Of a stretch of DNA of 35,353 nt, positions 24,091-32,444 are shown one piece after another. Numbering within the stretch: the stretch's first letter is position 1; every line of letters begins with the position of its first letter. The notes beneath the pieces were generated by a model, which worked only from the letters and a program-made list of their open reading frames with translations, did not search any database and was not told the origin of the DNA. The position numbers were made by a program, and so were the translations under genes. The stretch is from DAIUFH01 sp036844705 (GTDB lineage Bacteria > Bacillota > Clostridia > Tissierellales > Tissierellaceae): the NCBI GenBank assembly GCA_036844705.1, contig DAIUFH010000017.1:1-35353 (forward strand). The letters are read 5' to 3'.

Positions 24091-25272
24091 TTACATAAAG
24101 GATAATCCTTCTCTTAAATAATCTTCTATATTTATATTGTTAAAAACAGCGTTCCTTAATTTGTTCATTTCCTTTAAATCACCATAAAGTATTACACCAA
24201 CAATTTTCTTATCTTTGGTATATATTTTATGATGAATATCTTTATCATCGTCTCTATACTCATAAATTCTATCATAATTAAAGATATCTCCAGCGGAGAA
24301 TACCTGAATATCCTTTATTTTCAATGTCGTAGATAGTTTAGGTTTAGTAAACAAGATATTTTGTCCTGACATATTTGCTCCAGCTATCTTTCCTTGTTCC
24401 AAACCTACAGTCCATAAACCTATTATATTCCCATCAACTTCTGCCACATCTCCTGCAGCATATATATCATCAACATTTGTTCTTAATTGTTGATCTATAA
24501 CTATTCCTCTATTGTATTTAATATTTGTATCCTTGACTAGTTCAAGATTTGGACGTACTCCTGCCGAAATCAATATAGCATTCGTATTTATTAAATCTTT
24601 ACTCTTTAACCTTATACCAGTTACCCTTTCATCTCCAATTACTTCTTCAGTCTCTTGAGACAAAAATAGATTGATTCCTTCTCCCATTATCCGATCTGCT
24701 AATTTATGGGAAATTTCCTTATCAAGCTGTTTATGTAATAGATAGGGTGCGAACTCAATGATATTGACCTTTTTAACCACATGGCTCAAAGACCAAGCCG
24801 CTTCGATACCTAATAATCCTCCACCAATAACTGAAACTGTTCCACAGTTTTTTAAATAATCCTGTATTTCTCTCAAGTCATCTAAGGTTTTCAGAGCAAA
24901 TACACCTAATTTTTCATTTCCTTTAATAAATGGAATAAAAGGACTACTTCCAGTAGCTATCAATAATTTGTCATAGCTAATGGCATTATTATCATCTAAT
25001 ATTACATCTTTTTCTTCTGAATTAATCTTCGTAACAGATTTATTTAACAATACTTCAATATTATTTTCTTTGTACCAACTTTCATTATTTATTAATAACC
25101 CATCCTTTTTTATGGTCTTTGGCAACAATTCGCTAAGCTTCATTCTCCAATAAGTTAGATATGATTCTTTAGTAACCATAAGAATTGAGCCCTTAGTATC
25201 GTTTTTTCTAATCTCTTTTGCAGCAGAAAGACCAGCAATTCCATTACCTACTATCAGATATTTTGTTTTCAT
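24091..25272 (-). CDS. FAD/NAD(P) oxidoreductase, NADH:rubredoxin-reductase-like
   Basis: This 393-residue protein belongs to the pyridine nucleotide-disulfide oxidoreductase family. FAD-binding GNGIAGLSAAKEI is at the N-terminus, LLIATGSSPFIP follows, then the NADH-binding GGGLLGIEAAW near residue 150 and the second FAD motif TNVDDIYAAGDVAE. There is no redox CxxxxC pair, which fits rubredoxin reductases and NirB-like N-terminal domains rather than disulfide reductases. In anaerobes such enzymes pass electrons from NADH to rubredoxin for oxygen or peroxide defence; no rubredoxin is seen here. The ATG start has GGAAGG-type spacing (GAGGAAGGAATAA). It is the first gene of a three-gene unit with the beta-CASP nuclease (18 bases downstream) and lplA. 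Confidence 0.85.
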   Translation of the reverse strand: MKTKYLIVGNGIAGLSAAKEIRKNDTKGSILMVTKESYLTYWRMKLSELLPKTIKKDGLLINNESWYKENNIEVLLNKSVTKINSEEKDVILDDNNAISYDKLLIATGSSPFIPFIKGNEKLGVFALKTLDDLREIQDYLKNCGTVSVIGGGLLGIEAAWSLSHVVKKVNIIEFAPYLLHKQLDKEISHKLADRIMGEGINLFLSQETEEVIGDERVTGIRLKSKDLINTNAILISAGVRPNLELVKDTNIKYNRGIVIDQQLRTNVDDIYAAGDVAEVDGNIIGLWTVGLEQGKIAGANMSGQNILFTKPKLSTTLKIKDIQVFSAGDIFNYDRIYEYRDDDKDIHHKIYTKDKKIVGVILYGDLKEMNKLRNAVFNNINIEDYLREGLSFM

Positions 25273-25330
25273 TTATTCCTTCCTCCTGTCTCATTGATAT
25301 TTTTTACCCATTATCATTAGAATTACACAA

Positions 25331-25356
25331 AACCTCCAAATTATGATTTGGAGGTT
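25331..25356 (-). terminator. Terminator after potD
   Basis: An 11-bp perfect stem (AACCTCCAAAT with ATTTGGAGGTT) around TATG is followed by TTTTGTGT on the minus strand and by T6 on the plus strand. It lies seven bases after the potD stop. Confidence 0.8.
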
Positions 25357-25363
25357 TTTTATA

Positions 25364-26410
25364 TTAGTTTTCACTTGTTACTTCAGTCCATATTCTGTCA
25401 TAAACCTGCAACACATCAGTTGGATCACTAAATATTTCAGTGTTTTTCAACTCTTCACTATCAGGATAAGCTACCTTATCATTTTGTATATCCTCATCTA
25501 ACAGCTTCACCGCTTCAGGAATTGGAGAAGAATACCCAATATACTCTACATTCTTTGCTGCAATATCAGGTCTAGTCATAAAGTCAATAAATTTTTCTGC
25601 ACTTTCTTTATTTTTAGCATTTTTAGGAATAACCATAGCATCAAACCAAAGATTTGTACCTTCTTTAGGTATTACATACTCCAAATCCGGATTTTCCCAT
25701 TTCATGTACACAGCATCACCAGAATATACAACAGCAATAGCTGCCTCACCACTAATGATTGCTTCCTTAACTTCATCACCCATATATGCATGCACAAGTG
25801 GTTTTTGCTTTATTAATTCCTGTTTTGCCTCCTCTAATTCCTTTTCATCCCTTGAATTAATTGAATAACCCAATTTCTTCAATGCTACTGCCAAGGAATC
25901 TCTTTGACTGTTATACATTATAATTTGACCTTTATATTGCTCATTCCAAAGGTCTGCCCAACTATCAAGTGGTTCATTTACAATAGTTTTATTGTAAATT
26001 ATACCTAGAGTTCCCCACATATAAGGTACTGAGTAATCATTGTTTTTGTCATAATCAAGGTTTAAGAATTCTTCCCCTATCTTTGACAAGTTTGAAATAT
26101 TGTTTTTATCTATTGTAGTTAATAAATCTTCTTTAATCATTCTTTCTATCATATAATCCGAAGGAAAAACAACATCATAGCTACTTCCACCTTGTTTCAA
26201 TTTTACATATAGGTCTTCGTTGGTAGCAAAGGTATCATAGACTACTTTTATTCCATATTCCTCTTCAAATTGATGTAGTACCTCCATATCTATATAATCT
26301 CCCCAATTATATACATTTAAGGTAGGTTTATCACTGCCACCACATCCAACAGCGAAAATTGACATGGATAAAACTAGTACTGATAAAATTAAAATCTTTA
26401 TTTTTTTCAT
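25364..26410 (-). CDS. potD: Spermidine/putrescine-binding lipoprotein
   Basis: This is the extracellular substrate-binding lipoprotein of a polyamine ABC importer, 348 residues. The signal peptide MKKIKILILSVLVLSMSIFAVGC ends in a lipobox (AVGC, Cys23), followed by GGSDKPTLNVYNWGDYID, the usual PotD N-terminus. Other family features are YDVVFPSDYMIERMI, VPYMWGTLGIIYNK, GEAAIAVVYSGDAVYM and LWFDAMVIPKNAKNKE. It is last in the operon after potA, potB and potC, three bases behind potC. Which polyamine it prefers cannot be read from sequence alone. Confidence 0.95.
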   Translation of the reverse strand: MKKIKILILSVLVLSMSIFAVGCGGSDKPTLNVYNWGDYIDMEVLHQFEEEYGIKVVYDTFATNEDLYVKLKQGGSSYDVVFPSDYMIERMIKEDLLTTIDKNNISNLSKIGEEFLNLDYDKNNDYSVPYMWGTLGIIYNKTIVNEPLDSWADLWNEQYKGQIIMYNSQRDSLAVALKKLGYSINSRDEKELEEAKQELIKQKPLVHAYMGDEVKEAIISGEAAIAVVYSGDAVYMKWENPDLEYVIPKEGTNLWFDAMVIPKNAKNKESAEKFIDFMTRPDIAAKNVEYIGYSSPIPEAVKLLDEDIQNDKVAYPDSEELKNTEIFSDPTDVLQVYDRIWTEVTSEN

Positions 26411-26413
26411 TTT

Positions 26414-27196
26414 TTACCTTCCTTCTTCTAAATTTCTATCTGACCTCTTATTTATTATTAACAGTAATATTAATAATCCAATAAACATTATAGTTGATAA
26501 TGCATTAATAACTGGGTTAATTCCCCTTCTTGCCATAGAATAAATCGTAATACTAAGGTTAGATACTCCATGTCCAGTATTAAAAAAACTTATAACAAAA
26601 TCATCTATGGACAGAGTAAAAGCCATTAGTCCTCCAGTGATTATTCCTGGCATTATCTCAGGTATAATCACTTTTCTAAATGCATAAAAAGGAGTAGCTC
26701 CTAAATCCATCGCCGCCTCCGGTAGATGCTTATTCATTTGTTTCAACTTTGGTAATATTGATAATATTACATATGGTAAACAAAATGTAATATGCGACAA
26801 CATCATAGTCATTAAGCCAAAATCCAATTTTATAAATCTAAATAATGTCATCAAAGATACTGCAGTAACTACATCTGGATTTAACACGGGAAGGTAATTT
26901 AAATTCAGAATCACCTTTTTGCTTAAGCCATGCATATTATAAATACCAACAGCAGCTATAGTCCCCAATATAGTAGATATAATTGAACTTGCTACTGCTA
27001 TAAATATAGTATTGTATAATGCTTTTAATACCTGACTGTCTTTAAACAATTCTATATACCACTTCAGTGTAAATCCATTCCATATACCCCTTGACTTAGA
27101 ATTATTGAATGAGAAGACTATAAGGACAATAATAGGAGCATATAAAAACAAAAATATCATAAAGGTATATAGTCGTTTCAAGTGCTTTTCTACCAT
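26414..27196 (-). CDS. potC: Spermidine/putrescine ABC transporter permease PotC
   Basis: This is an inner-membrane permease of 260 residues with about six hydrophobic segments, starting KRLYTFMIFLFLYAPIIVLIVFSFN. The ATPase-coupling EAA loop reads EAAMDLGATPFYAFRKVIIPEIMPG. The segment FTLSIDDFVISFF is typical of PotC. It forms the channel with PotB and is driven by PotA. Its ATG overlaps the potB stop (ATGGTAG), so translation is probably coupled. Confidence 0.95.
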   Translation of the reverse strand: MVEKHLKRLYTFMIFLFLYAPIIVLIVFSFNNSKSRGIWNGFTLKWYIELFKDSQVLKALYNTIFIAVASSIISTILGTIAAVGIYNMHGLSKKVILNLNYLPVLNPDVVTAVSLMTLFRFIKLDFGLMTMMLSHITFCLPYVILSILPKLKQMNKHLPEAAMDLGATPFYAFRKVIIPEIMPGIITGGLMAFTLSIDDFVISFFNTGHGVSNLSITIYSMARRGINPVINALSTIMFIGLLILLLIINKRSDRNLEEGR

Positions 27197-28029
27197 AATC
27201 CGCCACTCTCCCCTTCCTTATCCTTATCAAACTTAGATGAGAATGCCATTGTAATAAGTATAAATATCATCAAAATTATTGACATTGCAGAACCAAAATG
27301 CCAATCTCCTGTATACCTGAATTGCTGCTCAATAAGATTCCCTATAAGGTTTGCTTTATTCCCGCCTAATAAACTAGAAATAACAAATGTACTTACCGCA
27401 GGAATAAATACCATAGAAATTCCGGTTATAACACCAGGCAAACTTAAAGGGAAAATCACCTTAATAAAGGTATTAAATCTATTAGCTCCCAAATCCTCTG
27501 CTGCTTCAATTAATTTATTATCTATTTTCGTCAGTACAGAAAAAATTGGTAGTACCATAAATGGTAAGAAGTTGTATACCATCCCAAGCAGTACTGCCTT
27601 ATCATTATAAAGTAAATCTAATGGCTGAAATCCCAATTTAGTAATTATGATATTTATGATTCCATTCTTGCCTAATAAGGTCAACCAAGCATATGTCCTT
27701 AACAAAAAGTTCATCCACATAGGTATAACAAACATTAAAATTAGATTATTTCTTACTCTAAGTTTTTCCTTGGAAATAATATAGGCTATCGGATAACCTA
27801 AAAATAAGCATACAATAGTCGATATCAATGCCAGATTGATTGATCTTATAAGTACCTTAATATATATAGGATGAAAAAATCTTTTAAAATTTTCTAAACT
27901 AAATTCAAATGTACTTAGATTCTGACTATCTCCAGTAGTAAAGCCATAATAAATAACCAGAATAAGCGGTATTATTATAAAAATCAATAAATAGATTATA
28001 TATGGAATTGTATATTTCTTAAATTTCAT
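27190..28029 (-). CDS. potB: Spermidine/putrescine ABC transporter permease PotB
   Basis: This is the membrane permease partner of PotC, 279 residues, with six hydrophobic segments. MWMNFLLRTYAWLTLLGKNG is a PotB hallmark, and the EAA loop EAAEDLGANRFNTFIKVIFPLSLPG contacts the ATPase. The start codon overlaps the end of potA by 11 bases and the gene overlaps potC by seven, showing a tightly coupled operon. Confidence 0.95.
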   Translation of the reverse strand: MKFKKYTIPYIIYLLIFIIIPLILVIYYGFTTGDSQNLSTFEFSLENFKRFFHPIYIKVLIRSINLALISTIVCLFLGYPIAYIISKEKLRVRNNLILMFVIPMWMNFLLRTYAWLTLLGKNGIINIIITKLGFQPLDLLYNDKAVLLGMVYNFLPFMVLPIFSVLTKIDNKLIEAAEDLGANRFNTFIKVIFPLSLPGVITGISMVFIPAVSTFVISSLLGGNKANLIGNLIEQQFRYTGDWHFGSAMSIILMIFILITMAFSSKFDKDKEGESGGLW

Positions 28030-29074
28030 TGGCTATTACCTTCTTCATAACATGAATATTCTCAGGTTTTATTTCCATACCTATTTCTGTACCTATCTCT
28101 TTCATTATTGTAGAATGGACCATCCATTCATACATCTCATTCTTTACCAACATTTCATAGTGTACTCCCTTAAATATTACAGAAGTTACCACACCCTTGA
28201 GCATTCCTCTATCCACTGGTACTATATCAATGTCTTCAGGTCTTATAACAACATCAACGACTTCATCCTTCCCAAAGCCCTTGTCAACACATTCAAATAT
28301 CCTATTGGAAAATTCAATTACATAATCCTCATGCATAATTCCGTCTATGATATTGCTTTCACCAATAAATTTAGCTACAAAGGCATTCTTAGGCTCATTA
28401 TATATATCTATAGGAGTACCAATTTGCTGTATTTTACCTTTATCCATTACAACTACTGTATCAGACATAGTCAATGCTTCTTCTTGGTCATGGGTTACAT
28501 AAATAAATGTAATCCCAACACTTTTTTGCATATTCTTTAGTTCTGTCTGCATTTCCTTGCGAAGCTTCAAGTCCAAAGCACCTAAAGGCTCATCAAGCAA
28601 CAACACTTTGGGTTGATTTACTAGAGCTCTAGCTATAGCTATTCTTTGCTGTTGCCCACCGCTCAAAGACTCTATAGACCTTTTCTCATAGCCTTGAAGA
28701 TTAACAAGCCTAAGCATTTCCTTTACCATTTGTTTTATTTCCTTATTAGACTTTTTCTTTATTTTCAGACCAAAAGCGATATTATCATATACATCCAGAT
28801 GAGGAAATAAAGCATACTTTTGAAATACAGTATTAATTTGTCTTTCATAAGGCGGAATATCAGTAATATCCTTTCCTTCAAAAATTACTCTTCCTTCTGT
28901 AGGCTTTTCAAATCCACCTATAAGTCTCAAGGTCGTCGTTTTTCCACATCCACTTGGCCCAAGTAAGGTTAAAAATTCATTTTCCCTAATATATAAATTA
29001 ATATTTTCAAGTACAGTTACACCACTATACTCTTTAGATATATTTTTTAAATCAATGGTTATATGATTATCCAA
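28019..29074 (-). CDS. potA: Spermidine/putrescine ABC transporter ATPase PotA
   Basis: This is the cytoplasmic ATPase of the importer, 351 residues. Walker A GPSGCGKTT is at 39-47, the ABC signature LSGGQQQR at 137-144, Walker B LLLDEP at 158-163 and the H-loop TFIYVTHDQ. A TOBE-type regulatory domain follows from about 240 (DVVIRPEDIDIVPVDRG). The start is TTG, with GGGGG about eight bases ahead; the nearby ATG is followed at once by a stop. It follows the XRE-cupin regulator by 18 bases without a terminator, so both share the promoter at 29698-29726. Its AGGGGGAT ribosome site is complementary to eight bases of the C-rich RNA at 33178. Confidence 0.96.
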   Translation of the reverse strand: MDNHITIDLKNISKEYSGVTVLENINLYIRENEFLTLLGPSGCGKTTTLRLIGGFEKPTEGRVIFEGKDITDIPPYERQINTVFQKYALFPHLDVYDNIAFGLKIKKKSNKEIKQMVKEMLRLVNLQGYEKRSIESLSGGQQQRIAIARALVNQPKVLLLDEPLGALDLKLRKEMQTELKNMQKSVGITFIYVTHDQEEALTMSDTVVVMDKGKIQQIGTPIDIYNEPKNAFVAKFIGESNIIDGIMHEDYVIEFSNRIFECVDKGFGKDEVVDVVIRPEDIDIVPVDRGMLKGVVTSVIFKGVHYEMLVKNEMYEWMVHSTIMKEIGTEIGMEIKPENIHVMKKVIANEI

Positions 29075-29092
29075 TTTTACATCCCCCTTTAA

Positions 29093-29632
29093 TTAAAAGC
29101 TAGGTGGAGTACTCACCCAAATAACTGTAGCCTTTGTCTTTCCGGCATTTGAAATAAAATGATTTGCATTAGCCTTGAAATAAAAGCTTTCTCCTTTTTT
29201 AACCTTGAAGGTTTCCGATCCGATATTCAAATAAATACTTCCTTGAATTACATATCCAAATTCTTCTCCCTCATGAGGAAAATCCTCTTTTGATCTACCA
29301 TCTGGTTCCAAATCAATAAGTATTGGTTCCATAGCATTTTTCTGGGCATTTGGTATAATCCATTTTAATATATATTTTAGTTCCTCATTTTCACTCTCAA
29401 AAGCATCTTCTTTAGCAAATACTATCTTTTCTTCTACAGTTTCGTTAAAAAAGTCCTTAAGGTTTGTACCTAGTCCCTCTAGAATGTCAACTAATGTTGC
29501 TATAGATGGAGAAGTTAAATCTCTCTCTACCTGTGAAATAAATCCCTTCGTTAACTCGCACCGATCAGCTAGCTCTTCTTGAGTCAGAGATTTCTTTACT
29601 CTTAATCTTTTAATTTTCTCACCGATATTCAT
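29093..29632 (-). CDS. XRE-family regulator with C-terminal cupin domain
   Basis: This is a 179-residue DNA-binding regulator. Residues 1-60 are a helix-turn-helix of the XRE type (IGEKIKRLRVKKSLTQEELADRCELTKGFISQVER). Residues about 105-175 are a cupin (HEGEEFGYVIQGSIYLNIGSETFKVKKGESFYFKANANHFISN). This architecture is often found next to polyamine transport or catabolism genes, such as PuuR-like regulators, where the cupin is believed to sense a small molecule. It is first in the potABCD operon and has a candidate operator in its leader, so it probably controls itself and the transporter in response to polyamines (inference). CCTAGGAGG lies six bases before ATG. Confidence 0.93.
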   Translation of the reverse strand: MNIGEKIKRLRVKKSLTQEELADRCELTKGFISQVERDLTSPSIATLVDILEGLGTNLKDFFNETVEEKIVFAKEDAFESENEELKYILKWIIPNAQKNAMEPILIDLEPDGRSKEDFPHEGEEFGYVIQGSIYLNIGSETFKVKKGESFYFKANANHFISNAGKTKATVIWVSTPPSF

Positions 29633-29660
29633 AATTTCCTCCTAGGACAACTAGATATAT

Positions 29661-29675
29661 TAAACAATTTGTTTA
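29661..29675. promoter_or_regulatory. Candidate operator of the XRE-pot operon
   Basis: TAAACAA-T-TTGTTTA is a perfect inverted repeat with a one-base centre. It lies in the 5' leader, about 15-30 bases after the expected transcription start and about 30 bases before the regulator gene. The position suits repression by the XRE protein itself; binding is inferred. Confidence 0.5.
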
Positions 29676-29697
29676 TTCTTACTAAACTTCTCATATA

Positions 29698-29726
29698 ATT
29701 ATAATTTTTATAATAATACATGTCAA
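29698..29726 (-). promoter_or_regulatory. Consensus sigma-A promoter of the XRE-pot operon
   Basis: TTGACA (29721-29726) and TATAAT (29698-29703) are both perfect and are separated by 17 bases on the minus strand. The start point should be near 29691, giving a leader of about 60 bases before the regulator gene. Confidence 0.85.
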
Positions 29727-29827
29727 TATTTTTTATAAATTTTTTTGCTAAAATTTTAGTGAAAATTACACATCTTTATAGCAGTGCCTAAACTCAGGGT
29801 TTAATATAAGATTACAGTAATTTTAAT

Positions 29828-29868
29828 AAAAAAATAGAAGTAAGATTTAACCTTACTTCTATTTTTTT
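29828..29868. terminator. Bidirectional terminator after the 35-residue gene
   Basis: A 17-bp perfect stem with AAAAAAA/TTTTTTT ends (29828-29844 and 29852-29868) and a seven-base loop is followed by T-runs in both directions. On the minus strand it closes the thiI/small membrane protein transcript, 44 bases behind the stop at 29913. Confidence 0.8.
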
Positions 29869-29912
29869 ACTATTTATCTAGTTTTGAAATGAAGTTCAAA
29901 ATTGTAGTATCT

Positions 29913-30020
29913 TTAAATTTTTTTAATTAATTTTACTAATAACACTATTAGAAGAATTCCTATAATTAATTTAATTATCATGGGAATAACAGTTACACCT
30001 ACAATCATTACTTCTTGCAT
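29913..30020 (-). CDS. 35-residue hydrophobic membrane peptide
   Basis: This is a short gene with ATG 30018-30020 and AGGTG seven bases before it. The peptide begins MQEVMIVGVTVIPMIIKLII, continues with GILLIVLLVKL and ends IKKI. It would form one transmembrane helix with a basic C-terminus, like many small bacterial membrane proteins. It lies about 80 bases after thiI and before a strong terminator, so it may be cotranscribed with the LUD, desulfurase and thiI genes. Function is unknown. Confidence 0.65.
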   Translation of the reverse strand: MQEVMIVGVTVIPMIIKLIIGILLIVLLVKLIKKI

Positions 30021-30101
30021 ATTTATCACCTACATTAGTGCTATTTATTGATTTACTAACCTATTCTATTTATATTGTACAAGCTAATCAGGCATATAAA
30101 T

Positions 30102-31274
30102 TTATTCAATTGTATAAATCTTCATATCTTTAATTGCATCGGTTATTAATTTATCTACATCCAATGCCTCTTCTGACTTTTCAATATTCTCAGCCTTAGG
30201 TCTAGTTACTGGATGCTTTGGCAAAAATACTGTACAGCAGTCCTCAAATGGCTGTATTGATGTCTCGAAGGTTTCTATATTCTTGGCTAGTTTGATTATA
30301 TCCACCTTATCAAATCCTATTAATGGTCTAAAGACTGGTAAAGCTACAGCTCTATTAGTCACATCTAACCCATAAATTGTTTGACTAGCTACTTGACCAA
30401 GGTTTTCTCCTGTAATCAGCGCATTAAATCCATGATAATCTGCTATTCTCTCGGCAATTCTCATCATGAATCTACGTGAAAGAATCGTCATTTCATCCTC
30501 AGGACATTTTTTATTGATTTCCTTCTGAATATTTAATAAATTTACGCTAAATATTTTGATTTTACCCATATATCTCGATAAAATCCGTGCAAGCTCCTTA
30601 ACCTTTTCTTCTGCTCTTTCTGATGTAAATGGATATGAATGATAATGAACACAGCTAATTTCCACACCTCTTTTAGCCATCATAAACCCTGCAACTGGAC
30701 TGTCTATTCCACCGGATAATAAAAGTAGTCCTTTTCCATTAGTTCCTATAGGAAGTCCACCATATCCTTTTATACGATCCGTATAAACATAGGCTGCACT
30801 TTGCTTGATATCTACATAAACATAGGTATCAGGACTATGGACATCTACTTTTATATTCTCAAAATTCCTAAGTATAATGCCTCCAACTTTCATTGAAATT
30901 TCAGGTGACTTCATCTCGAAAGATTTATCTGCTCTGTTTGTATCCACCTTAAATGTTGAAATATTATTATCCGATAAAAGCTTATTCTTTAAAGCCGCTA
31001 TGGCAGCAGAACCTATAGCTTCAAGTTCCTTTTCAACTCTTATACATGGACTTATATACACTAATCCAAATACCTTTTTCAATCTATTTATAAGTTGAGG
31101 AAAATCTTCCTCTGCCGCCTCGATATAGATTTTTCCTTGTTCTTTATAAATGCTCTCAAAACCTATATCTTTAATTGCCTTTCTTATCTGCTTGATGAGC
31201 TTATCTTCAAAATACTTTCTGTTTAATCCTTTTAAAACAATCTCTCCAAGGCTTATGCTCAAAACTTTATCCAA
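30102..31274 (-). CDS. thiI: tRNA 4-thiouridine synthase ThiI
   Basis: ThiI adenylates U8 of tRNA and transfers sulfur to make 4-thiouridine; in some bacteria it also supplies sulfur for thiamine. The 390-residue protein has a ferredoxin-like plus THUMP N-terminal region (about 55-165), the PP-loop SGGIDS at 187-192, ITGENLGQVASQT, and the conserved FEDCCTVFLPKHP near the end. The C-terminal rhodanese domain of the enterobacterial enzyme is absent, as is usual in Firmicutes. The start is TTG, with GGGGG seven bases ahead. It is four bases behind the desulfurase gene, the normal NifZ-ThiI-type pairing that provides the sulfur donor. Confidence 0.96.
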   Translation of the reverse strand: MDKVLSISLGEIVLKGLNRKYFEDKLIKQIRKAIKDIGFESIYKEQGKIYIEAAEEDFPQLINRLKKVFGLVYISPCIRVEKELEAIGSAAIAALKNKLLSDNNISTFKVDTNRADKSFEMKSPEISMKVGGIILRNFENIKVDVHSPDTYVYVDIKQSAAYVYTDRIKGYGGLPIGTNGKGLLLLSGGIDSPVAGFMMAKRGVEISCVHYHSYPFTSERAEEKVKELARILSRYMGKIKIFSVNLLNIQKEINKKCPEDEMTILSRRFMMRIAERIADYHGFNALITGENLGQVASQTIYGLDVTNRAVALPVFRPLIGFDKVDIIKLAKNIETFETSIQPFEDCCTVFLPKHPVTRPKAENIEKSEEALDVDKLITDAIKDMKIYTIE

Positions 31275-31278
31275 TGCG

Positions 31279-32433
31279 TTACCCCCTAATAATACTCCTA
31301 ATTTCTTCTACAGCTGATTTTATATTATCTACAGTAAAATCTATATCTTCTTTAGTTATTTCATAGGAAAAACAAATTCTAATCGTACCCTCTATTTCCT
31401 TATCTGTTAGATTTATAGATTTTAAAACATGGCTTTTAGCAGTTCCCTTTGAAGAGCATGCAGATGATGTAGAAACATATATCTCCTTTTCCTCTAAATA
31501 ATGAAGTAAGACCTCACCTCTGGTATGCCTAAAGGTAACACTTATAATATATGGCGAAGAGGTATTATCCAAGGATGTGTTAATTTTTATATCTTCTATT
31601 TCATCCATCAATCTTTTTGCCAAATAAGTTTTTAGTTCCTGAACTCTTTTAGCATCATTAAGGGCATTTTTATTTAATATCCTAACAGCCTCACCAAATC
31701 CTATAATTCCAGGCACATTTTCGGTTCCTGACCTAAGTCCACTTTCTTGATTGCCTCCAAAGATAATAGGTTCAAGCTTTAAATTTTTATTTATATACAA
31801 ACCTCCTATACCCTTGGGTCCATAAACCTTATGACCACTAAAGGAATAGGTATCCACACCTAATGTTTTTAGTGAGAAATTCACTTTACCAAAGGATTGT
31901 ATACCATCAAGATGCAAAAGCGGCTTAGAAACAGAATTGTTAATTACTTCCTTTATCCCCTGTATATTTTGTAACACACCTATTTCGTTGTTTACATGAA
32001 TAATTGATACAAGTATAGTATCCTCAGATATTGCATCTTTTAACTCATCTAAACTAATTCTTCCTGTATTATCTGTTTTTAAATAAGTAACCCTATAGCC
32101 TTTCTTTTCATAATGTTTAAATACATTGAGTACAGAAGGATGCTCTATTTTAGTCGTAATAATATGCTTACCCTTCCTAGAAAATTTCTCAATTATACTT
32201 TGAATAGCAATATTGTTACTTTCAGTACCACCAGATGTAAAATAAATTTCCCTAGTATCTACATTTAAAAAATTAGCTATTATTTCTCTGGCTTCTTTTA
32301 CCTTTTTCTCAGATCTAATACCAAGTCTATGAAGACTGCCCGGATTGCCAAAATCATTACTCAGTGCTTCAACCATAGCATCCACAACTTCCTTCCTAGG
32401 CTTAGTTGTTGAACAATTGTCTAAATATATCAA
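31279..32433 (-). CDS. Cysteine desulfurase (NifS/IscS-like, NifZ type)
   Basis: This PLP enzyme of 384 residues takes sulfur from cysteine. Features seen are the NNEIG motif, His98 (IEHPS), the PLP lysine K202 in SFSGHKVYGPKG, and the catalytic cysteine C326 in STSSACSSKG. SGTENVPGI is also conserved. Being directly upstream of thiI (four-base gap), it is probably the dedicated sulfur donor for tRNA thiolation, as shown for the NifZ-ThiI pair of Bacillus subtilis, rather than the general Fe-S cluster enzyme; no iscU or sufU is nearby. The start is TTG, with GAGGTG five bases upstream and the LUD gene ending 11 bases before it. Confidence 0.93.
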   Translation of the reverse strand: MIYLDNCSTTKPRKEVVDAMVEALSNDFGNPGSLHRLGIRSEKKVKEAREIIANFLNVDTREIYFTSGGTESNNIAIQSIIEKFSRKGKHIITTKIEHPSVLNVFKHYEKKGYRVTYLKTDNTGRISLDELKDAISEDTILVSIIHVNNEIGVLQNIQGIKEVINNSVSKPLLHLDGIQSFGKVNFSLKTLGVDTYSFSGHKVYGPKGIGGLYINKNLKLEPIIFGGNQESGLRSGTENVPGIIGFGEAVRILNKNALNDAKRVQELKTYLAKRLMDEIEDIKINTSLDNTSSPYIISVTFRHTRGEVLLHYLEEKEIYVSTSSACSSKGTAKSHVLKSINLTDKEIEGTIRICFSYEITKEDIDFTVDNIKSAVEEIRSIIRG

Positions 32434-32444
32434 TTTAACACCTC

